A stretch of 8,512 nt of DNA, from assembly GCA_964355015.1 (NCBI GenBank), contig CAYHCE010000070.1, positions 1 through 8,512 of the forward strand, read 5' to 3'. This stretch comes from CAYHCE01 sp964355015. GTDB lineage: Bacteria > Cyanobacteriota > Cyanobacteriia > PCC-6307 > Cyanobiaceae. The notes under the pieces were generated by a model that ran no database searches, had not been told where the DNA came from, and was given only the letters and a program-made list of their open reading frames with translations. The position numbers and the translations under genes are program-made. Below are positions 5,469 through 8,512 of the stretch, piece by piece. Positions within the stretch are counted from its first letter, which is position 1. Each line of letters opens with the position of its first letter.

Positions 5469-5896
5469 CTGGGTTCTGGTCTTGATGCCATTCTGCCGGG
5501 ATGGTGGACGTGCTGCACCCCTGGCTGAAGGTGCGAGATCGGGCCCCCACCTGCTGGCTTCAGATCAGAACCTGCCTTCAGCTCACCCATGGCGATGTTT
5601 CAGTTCACGGAGCCATAGGGCGATCGCCGGGGCACACGCTCCACCACCACCCCGGCGCGTGACGTGGCTGGGCGGATCCGCGGCGGGCAGACCTGGCCAG
5701 GGGAAGCCCCATGAAGCACAGGCGCCACATCTTCGCAGTCTTTGTCTATCAGGAGATCGGCGCCGACATGATTCCGATGCAGGCGCTGGAGGGTCTGAAC
5801 CAGATGAGGCTGCTGGTGGTTGGGGCCGCCGCTTGGCCGGCAAGTGGCGCTACCGGCGAAAAATTCCTAGAGTTTGGTCACTTGATTGCTCTCCCG
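5469..5896. other. Gap between mntA remnant and small secreted protein gene
   Basis: About 430 bases without a gene I can support. It contains the only perfect HIP1 octamer seen. On the minus strand from about 5868 to the stop at 5600 there is a frame of about 88 codons with no plausible start codon. Its middle (LLIDKDCEDVAPVLHGASPG) faintly recalls DUF5615 PIN-like toxins, but I would not name it. On the plus strand the frame of the secreted protein is open back to 5711 with poor, non-family-like sequence. Promoters for the secreted protein (+) and for mntA (-) should lie here. Confidence 0.45.
5620..5627. repeat. HIP1 octamer GCGATCGC
   Basis: Perfect highly iterated palindrome 1 (GCGATCGC, in the context GGCGATCGCC). 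HIP1 is strongly over-represented in many cyanobacterial genomes. One copy in 8.5 kb of GC-rich DNA is only weak support for a cyanobacterial source, and it lies in non-coding DNA here. Confidence 0.6.
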
Positions 5897-6157
5897 ATGC
5901 AGACGCTACCCCTCGGTCTGGTCGCTGTGCTTCTGGCCCTTCCGCTGCTGACCCCTGGCCCAGCACTTGCGCAGAAGCGGATTCCCAAACTCCCGGGTTA
6001 CGACCAGTGTCCGCTTGGTTATGTGAATGACCTGAAGCAGCATTGCAATTCACCCATCTATTACGAGGTGAAGCCCACCTACGGAAAGCCCTGTGACTCG
6101 GGATGGATGAACATTGGGGCGGGCTACTGCAAGAAGAAAACCCTGGGAATTTTCTGA
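5897..6157 (+). CDS. Small secreted four-cysteine protein, function unknown
   Basis: 86 residues. The N terminus is a classic Sec signal peptide: a hydrophobic run (LVAVLLALPLLTPGPALA) ending in an ALA cleavage site before QKR. The mature part, about 60 residues, is basic and has four Cys in the pattern YDQCPLGY...QHCNSP...KPCDSGWMNIGAGYCKKK, suggesting two disulfides. Gly-Tyr/Gly-Trp pairs follow the first and third Cys. I do not recognise a characterised family; similar CPxGY...GYC proteins occur as hypothetical secreted proteins of cyanobacteria to my recollection. ATG 5897 is chosen because the signal peptide starts there; the longer frame from 5711 would bury it. No strong ribosome binding site. 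It converges with the hicBA locus, its stop lying among the decayed hicA sequence. Confidence 0.72.
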   Translation: MQTLPLGLVAVLLALPLLTPGPALAQKRIPKLPGYDQCPLGYVNDLKQHCNSPIYYEVKPTYGKPCDSGWMNIGAGYCKKKTLGIF

Positions 6158-6159
6158 TC

Positions 6160-6287
6160 CGCCTGGCAAGGTGAGAGACCCAAGGCCTCGCATCCCGTCC
6201 TGCAGTGGACCCTGATGACGACCCACCAGCTCCCAGAGAAACCGGACCACGGATGGGGGTCACGTCAACGTCCCGTGGAATCCTCAC
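6160..6287 (-). pseudogene. hicA: hicA toxin remnant (first codons only clear)
   Basis: Directly after hicB, with a GTG start overlapping its stop (GTGA), the frame begins MRIPRDVD, the standard opening of cyanobacterial HicA/YcfA-like mRNA interferases. After about eight codons the in-frame sequence (TPIRGPVSLGAGG) no longer fits. In a neighbouring frame, LVGRHQGPLQDGM and GSLTLPGG vaguely follow the HicA pattern in which SHxRL (with the catalytic His) precedes LTVP, but the GSH triplet itself is not there. I call it a decayed toxin; its end is not definable. Confidence 0.45.
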
Positions 6288-6490
6288 AGGGCCAGCAGTT
6301 CCTGCCTCACGTGATGGAGGCGGATCAGGGGTGGCGCCTCGCCGGGATCGAAGTGGCAGACGACGGCGTCGCGGATCTCCCGGTGGAGGTCCTCGAGCGT
6401 GTCGGCCTCGGTATGTATGGCGGCAGCGGCCGCACTGGCTCTGTAGGAGCCGTCCTCAGCTTCCTCGACAACGAAAAGGATTTCCTGCAT
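6284..6490 (-). CDS. hicB: HicB-family antitoxin (UPF0150-type)
   Basis: 68-residue antitoxin with the compact HicB partial RNase H-like fold: MQEILFVVEEAEDGSYRA, an Ala-rich turn, IHTEADTLEDLHREIRDAVVCHF and IRLHHVRQELLAL. Cyanobacterial members of this family are often mislabelled as a 2-oxoisovalerate dehydrogenase subunit. The start ATG 6490 is supported by AGGAAGG four bases before it. It has no DNA-binding C-terminal domain, so it would not repress on its own. It lies 69 bases downstream of mazF on the same strand and may share its transcript. Its toxin partner hicA, immediately downstream, is decayed, so this is probably an orphan antitoxin. Confidence 0.85.
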   Translation of the reverse strand: MQEILFVVEEAEDGSYRASAAAAAIHTEADTLEDLHREIRDAVVCHFDPGEAPPLIRLHHVRQELLAL

Positions 6491-6559
6491 GGCGCCTTCC
6501 TGGGAGCCCAGTCTTGCAGTGGTGGGCGGGATGCTGCCCCTGCCCAGGCGAACGCTGGC

Positions 6560-6943
6560 TCAGACCACCAATCCAAGGATCTGCCCCATGATGGCCATCA
6601 CCTCCTCCAGCTGGGATTCCTGCAGTCGCCCGATGGGATGGGGGCGAGCGCCCCTGGCGCGCCAGTCGAAGGATTTGAGCTGGTGGCAGAGCACGTAGCT
6701 GTGGGCGCCCGGCCGATCGGGGATGGGGCCCAGATCCACAGCAAGGGTGGAACCACGGTTGTAGGGAGCTGAAGTCATGGCACAGCCCACCACCAGGCCC
6801 ACGGTGGAGTGGAAGGAAGCGGTGGACAGCACCGCAAAGGGATGGTGATCCTTCATCTCGCGGCCGGCCTGGGGGTTGTGGTCGATCCAGATCACGTCGC
6901 CGCGATCGGGAACCCAGCCCTGGACCCCTCGGCGGGGGCTCAC
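6560..6943 (-). CDS. mazF: PemK/MazF-family toxin (endoribonuclease)
   Basis: 127-residue sequence-specific mRNA interferase. Seen in order: VPDRGDVIWIDHNPQAG (first beta strand and loop), KDHHPFAVLS, VVGCAMTSAPYN with the conserved Thr, SYVLCHQLKSFDWRARGARPHP, and a C-terminal helix EVMAIMGQILGL. The GTG start at 6943 overlaps the mazE stop (GTGA), so translation is coupled. At the position of the catalytic Arg29 of E. coli MazF (HRP) this protein has His (HHP); from memory, a subfamily with DHHP/DEHP and SFDWRARGA shares this, so I read it as a subfamily trait and not as decay. A broken second copy of this gene lies at 3297-3396. Confidence 0.9.
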   Translation of the reverse strand: MSPRRGVQGWVPDRGDVIWIDHNPQAGREMKDHHPFAVLSTASFHSTVGLVVGCAMTSAPYNRGSTLAVDLGPIPDRPGAHSYVLCHQLKSFDWRARGARPHPIGRLQESQLEEVMAIMGQILGLVV

Positions 6944-7200
6944 TCGATGACCTCAGCCCCGAGCGGACGGAAGGCCAACGCCTCAGTGGGCTCGCCAGCC
7001 ATGGGCTCGTAGGCCTCAAGCCGTTCCGCCAGAGAGAGGCGACGCTGCACCGGCCGGATCAGCACACCGCCCTCCACGACGGAGAGTTCCACGGACTGAT
7101 CTTCCTGCAGCTGAGCCTCCCGGGCGATGGCTGCGGGCAGGCGAATGCCGAGGCTGTTGCCCCAGCGGCGCAGGGCCTGGCGCGAAGGAGTGGCGGCCAT
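6940..7200 (-). CDS. mazE: MazE-type AbrB/SpoVT-fold antitoxin
   Basis: 86 residues. The N-terminal half is the swapped-hairpin AbrB DNA-binding domain (LRRWGNSLGIRLPAAIA, LQEDQSVELSVVEGGVLIRPV). The second half, LSLAERLEAYEP...RPLGAEVIE, is the usual toxin-binding tail of this group. ATG 7200 is chosen because it gives the standard MAATPSRQALRRWGNS beginning; upstream in-frame starts would run through the palindromic promoter. No Shine-Dalgarno is visible and the candidate -10 is close, so the mRNA may be nearly leaderless. First gene of mazE-mazF, possibly continuing into hicB. Confidence 0.92.
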   Translation of the reverse strand: MAATPSRQALRRWGNSLGIRLPAAIAREAQLQEDQSVELSVVEGGVLIRPVQRRLSLAERLEAYEPMAGEPTEALAFRPLGAEVIE

Positions 7201-7209
7201 GGAAATCAG

Positions 7210-7238
7210 GCGTATAGACAAGAGTTTAGACGCCACAA
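7210..7238 (-). promoter_or_regulatory. mazEF promoter with overlapping imperfect palindrome (candidate operator)
   Basis: A 24-base imperfect palindrome (7210-7233) has half-sites GCGTATAGAC and GTTTAGACGC around AAGA; 8 of 12 positions pair. The half-sites also contain a direct repeat GTnTAGAC. On the minus strand, a -10-like TATACG (7216-7211) lies inside it, with TTGTGG (7238-7233) 16 bases upstream as a weak -35. The placement just before mazE is where MazE or MazEF binds in known systems. The site is seen in sequence; its role as operator is an inference. Confidence 0.5.
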
Positions 7239-7449
7239 GCGCTTGGGGCCTCCTCCCATGCCGTGGCGATTCCACCCGTAGGCCCTTCTCAGTGGATTGG
7301 GGGCTGGGGCGTCACAGCCACACCCGGAGCCGGGTTGGCTGCAGCCGCCGCACGCCCACGCCAGAAGGGATCCCAGCAGGGGCGCCAGCCTGACGGGCCG
7401 CCCAAAACCAAACCTGGCCCTGGCGCCCGACAGCCGCCACCATCACTCC

Positions 7450-7566
7450 ATGGCCTCCAGCCCCTCTGCTGCCTTCCTTCGCCTGCGCGCGTTCATCGCC
7501 GAGCGGGTGAAGCGGATGGTGGGCCGGGGGCTCAGTGGCAACGGCAACCAGTCCGCTGACACGTGA
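7450..7566 (+). CDS. Possible 38-residue cationic small ORF
   Basis: ATG 7450 to TGA 7566. The middle reads FLRLRAFIAERVKRMVGRGL, which would form a cationic amphipathic helix; the tail is GNGNQSADT. It ends 40 bases before the MNT gene on the same strand. No ribosome binding site is visible. Part of it (ERVKRM) recurs in a 24-codon ORF just after the HEPN gene (8318-8392). It may be a small leader protein, a gene fragment, or chance. Confidence 0.2.
   Translation: MASSPSAAFLRLRAFIAERVKRMVGRGLSGNGNQSADT
7507..7519 (+). repeat. 13-base direct repeat flanking the MNT-HEPN operon, left copy
   Basis: GTGAAGCGGATGG, identical to 8366-8378. Both copies sit in a frame reading ERVKRM and similar sequence extends a few bases to the left (GAgCGg versus GAaCGc). 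The two copies bracket the MNT-HEPN pair. Confidence 0.4.
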
Positions 7567-7606
7567 GCTCGTCATCCCAACTGGCCAGGGCCGTCAGAAT
7601 GGCGCC

Positions 7607-7957
7607 ATGAGTCCCCCTACAGCCACCAAACCGATCGAGCCGAGGCTGGCGGGCATGGTTGCCGGCATTCGCCGGCTGATCCCTGCTGCCGATGTGCGTC
7701 TGTTTGGCTCCAGGGCACGCGGCGATGGCCGGGCCGATTCCGATGTGGACCTGCTGATCACCGTGCCTGATGCCTGGCTGGCGCATCGCGACCGCTTTGC
7801 ACTGCTCGCAGACCTGTGGGGTGCCGTGGCCCAGCCGGATCTGTCGGTCGACCTGGTGCTCCACTCGAGCAGCGAAGCGGCCCGCCGAGCCAAGGAGCCA
7901 GGCTCCCTGGTGTACGAGGCGATGCGCGAGGGCGTTCTGCTCGATGGCCAGGCCTGA
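7607..7957 (+). CDS. MNT-type nucleotidyltransferase (antitoxin-like partner)
   Basis: 116 residues, minimal nucleotidyltransferase of the pol-beta superfamily. Seen: LFGSRARGDGRADSDVDLLI with the GS pair at 34-35 and the metal-binding Asp46 and Asp48, and a third Asp in LSVDLVL (Asp82); all catalytic positions are present, unlike the relic at 5271-5468. ATG 7607 gives the normal domain length. A GTG at 7535 is possible but adds a non-conserved tail. The stop overlaps the HEPN start by 14 bases. MNT-HEPN pairs act as TA modules in several cases, with the MNT protein modifying or blocking the HEPN partner; for this subtype the role is inferred. Confidence 0.88.
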   Translation: MSPPTATKPIEPRLAGMVAGIRRLIPAADVRLFGSRARGDGRADSDVDLLITVPDAWLAHRDRFALLADLWGAVAQPDLSVDLVLHSSSEAARRAKEPGSLVYEAMREGVLLDGQA

Positions 7958-8318
7958 AGCGCTGCGGCTGCTGCGCATCGCCCGCCGCGACCTCAGGATG
8001 GCCCGCCGTCTGCTGGATCCGGAGGTGGAGGAAGCCAGCTGGGGCTGGGCAGCGCAGCAGTGTCTGGAGAAGACCTTGAAGGCCTGGCTGCACCACCTCG
8101 GCAGCACGCCACCGTCGACGCACGACATCTCACGCCTGCTGTTGCTGTTGCAGGAGGCCGGCGTGGAGATCAAGGACCTTCTGCCACTACAGGCCTTCAC
8201 ATCCTTCGCTGTGCAATACCGATACGACGACGAACCCGAAGAACTCAGCCTGGATCGCACGGCCTGGTGCGAGAGAGCCGAGGCATTGATCGAACAGGTG
8301 GAAGGCCTTCTGGGCTGA
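7944..8318 (+). CDS. HEPN-domain protein (partner of the MNT protein)
   Basis: 124 residues, all helical, HEPN fold of the PF05168 type and not DUF86/HepT. Seen: ALRLLRIARRDLRMARRLLD, SWGWAAQQCLEKTLKAWLHH (the typical AAQQxxEKxLKA helix), THDISRLLLLLQEAGVE, and a late FAVQYRYDDEPEEL, the conserved AVxxRYxx motif. There is no R-x4-H-x-Y RNase motif like that in HepT, so RNase activity cannot be assumed. The ATG at 7944 overlaps the MNT gene; the frame is open upstream, but without family-like sequence. It probably forms a complex with the MNT protein. Confidence 0.88.
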   Translation: MARPEALRLLRIARRDLRMARRLLDPEVEEASWGWAAQQCLEKTLKAWLHHLGSTPPSTHDISRLLLLLQEAGVEIKDLLPLQAFTSFAVQYRYDDEPEELSLDRTAWCERAEALIEQVEGLLG

Positions 8319-8392
8319 TGGCGCCACCAGCCGCTCCTGCCACGAGGCCCCATGCCACCGAACGCGTGAAGCGGATGGGCAAGACACGCTGA
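8318..8392 (+). CDS. 24-residue ORF overlapping the HEPN stop
   Basis: Starts at the ATG inside TGATG at the HEPN stop and reads MAPPAAPATRPHATERVKRM before a short basic end. The overlap suits translational coupling, but the sequence has no known family and is short. It contains the right copy of the flanking repeat. Most likely a chance ORF or a remnant of an older sequence into which the MNT-HEPN pair was placed. Confidence 0.15.
   Translation: MAPPAAPATRPHATERVKRMGKTR
8366..8378 (+). repeat. 13-base direct repeat flanking the MNT-HEPN operon, right copy
   Basis: GTGAAGCGGATGG, identical to 7507-7519, 859 bases apart start to start. See the left copy. Confidence 0.4.
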
Positions 8393-8460
8393 TCAGTGGC
8401 GACCAGGAAGCATCGGACATGATCGCCACGGCCAAGAGGAGCGGCCCCAAGACGCAGCCC

Positions 8461-8512
8461 TCAAAGATCCAGGCTGCCGATCAGCTCTTCGATCGAGCAG
8501 CCCAGCTGGCTG
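8461..8512 (-). CDS. C-terminal end of a possible minus-strand gene (partial)
   Basis: The minus strand from the window edge reads SQLGCSIEELIGSLDL and then TGA (8463-8461), which looks like a natural protein C terminus (helix, short acidic end). Only 16 codons are visible and the family is not recognisable. The opposite strand is also open here from ATG 8419 (MIATAKRSGPKTQPSKI...), so the two readings compete. I favour the minus strand slightly because its composition is more protein-like. Confidence 0.35.
   Translation of the reverse strand, partial: SQLGCSIEELIGSLDL

Larger units (their letters stand above)
7239..7606. other. Divergent intergenic region between mazEF and the MNT-HEPN operon
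   Basis: About 370 bases with no strong gene. A 38-codon plus-strand ORF at 7450-7566 is listed separately. The rest is GC-rich, Pro/Ala-coding-like sequence in several frames without family features. The promoter of the MNT-HEPN pair should be here, but I could not identify convincing -35/-10 boxes. Confidence 0.4.

Noticed and set aside
5711..5896. N-terminal extension of the secreted protein from ATG 5711
   Set aside because: Would place the signal peptide in the middle of the protein; the added sequence is not protein-like.
7532..8353. Minus-strand open frame of 273 codons opposite the MNT-HEPN pair
   Set aside because: Antisense to two well-supported genes; Ser/Arg/Ala-rich shadow sequence with no motifs.
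3200..8400. Transposase, integrase or inverted terminal repeats that would mark the region as a mobile element
   Set aside because: None found on either strand; the island character rests on TA gene content only.
1..8512. CRISPR array or tandem repeats
   Set aside because: No regularly spaced direct repeats longer than about 13 bases were seen.

Overview
The window is GC-rich, gene-dense bacterial DNA, most likely from a picocyanobacterium-like genome (Synechococcus/Cyanobium type). That placement is an inference. It rests on the base composition, one perfect cyanobacterial HIP1 octamer (GCGATCGC, 5620-5627), the cyanobacterial look of the GH57 hydrolase and of the small secreted protein, and the dense toxin-antitoxin (TA) load. 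No rRNA, tRNA, CRISPR array or insertion sequence was seen.

Left part (1-3209), ordinary chromosome: the 3' part of an extended short-chain dehydrogenase/epimerase-like gene (+), a FUSC-type membrane protein (-) convergent with it, a non-coding gap of about 345 bases, and a complete GH57 glycoside hydrolase (-).

Right part (about 3295-8392), a toxin-antitoxin island with live and dead modules interleaved. Going rightwards: a scrambled mazEF remnant (-); a frameshifted vapBC remnant whose vapC end runs straight into the mazE remnant (-); an intact yefM-yoeB operon (+) with a recognisable paired-TGTACA operator; a 34-codon orphan ORF (-); a hepT remnant with a stop at its catalytic Arg (-); a second mntA-hepT pair (-) in which mntA has lost its nucleotidyltransferase core and hepT has a frameshift plus a His-to-Pro change in its catalytic motif; a short secreted four-cysteine protein (+); hicB with only the start of hicA left (-); an intact mazEF operon (-) with a palindrome over its promoter; and an intact MNT-HEPN pair (+). 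The last bases hold the end of a possible minus-strand gene.

The intact TA pairs follow the usual logic: antitoxin gene first, toxin gene overlapping or abutting it, and a promoter-proximal palindrome for autoregulation. The dead modules show stepwise decay: microhomology-type deletion, micro-inversion, frameshifts, and loss of exactly the residues that make the toxin active. I see no single new multi-gene effector system. The most unusual thing here is this TA graveyard, including a second broken copy of mazEF that can be aligned base by base with the intact copy 3.4 kb away.
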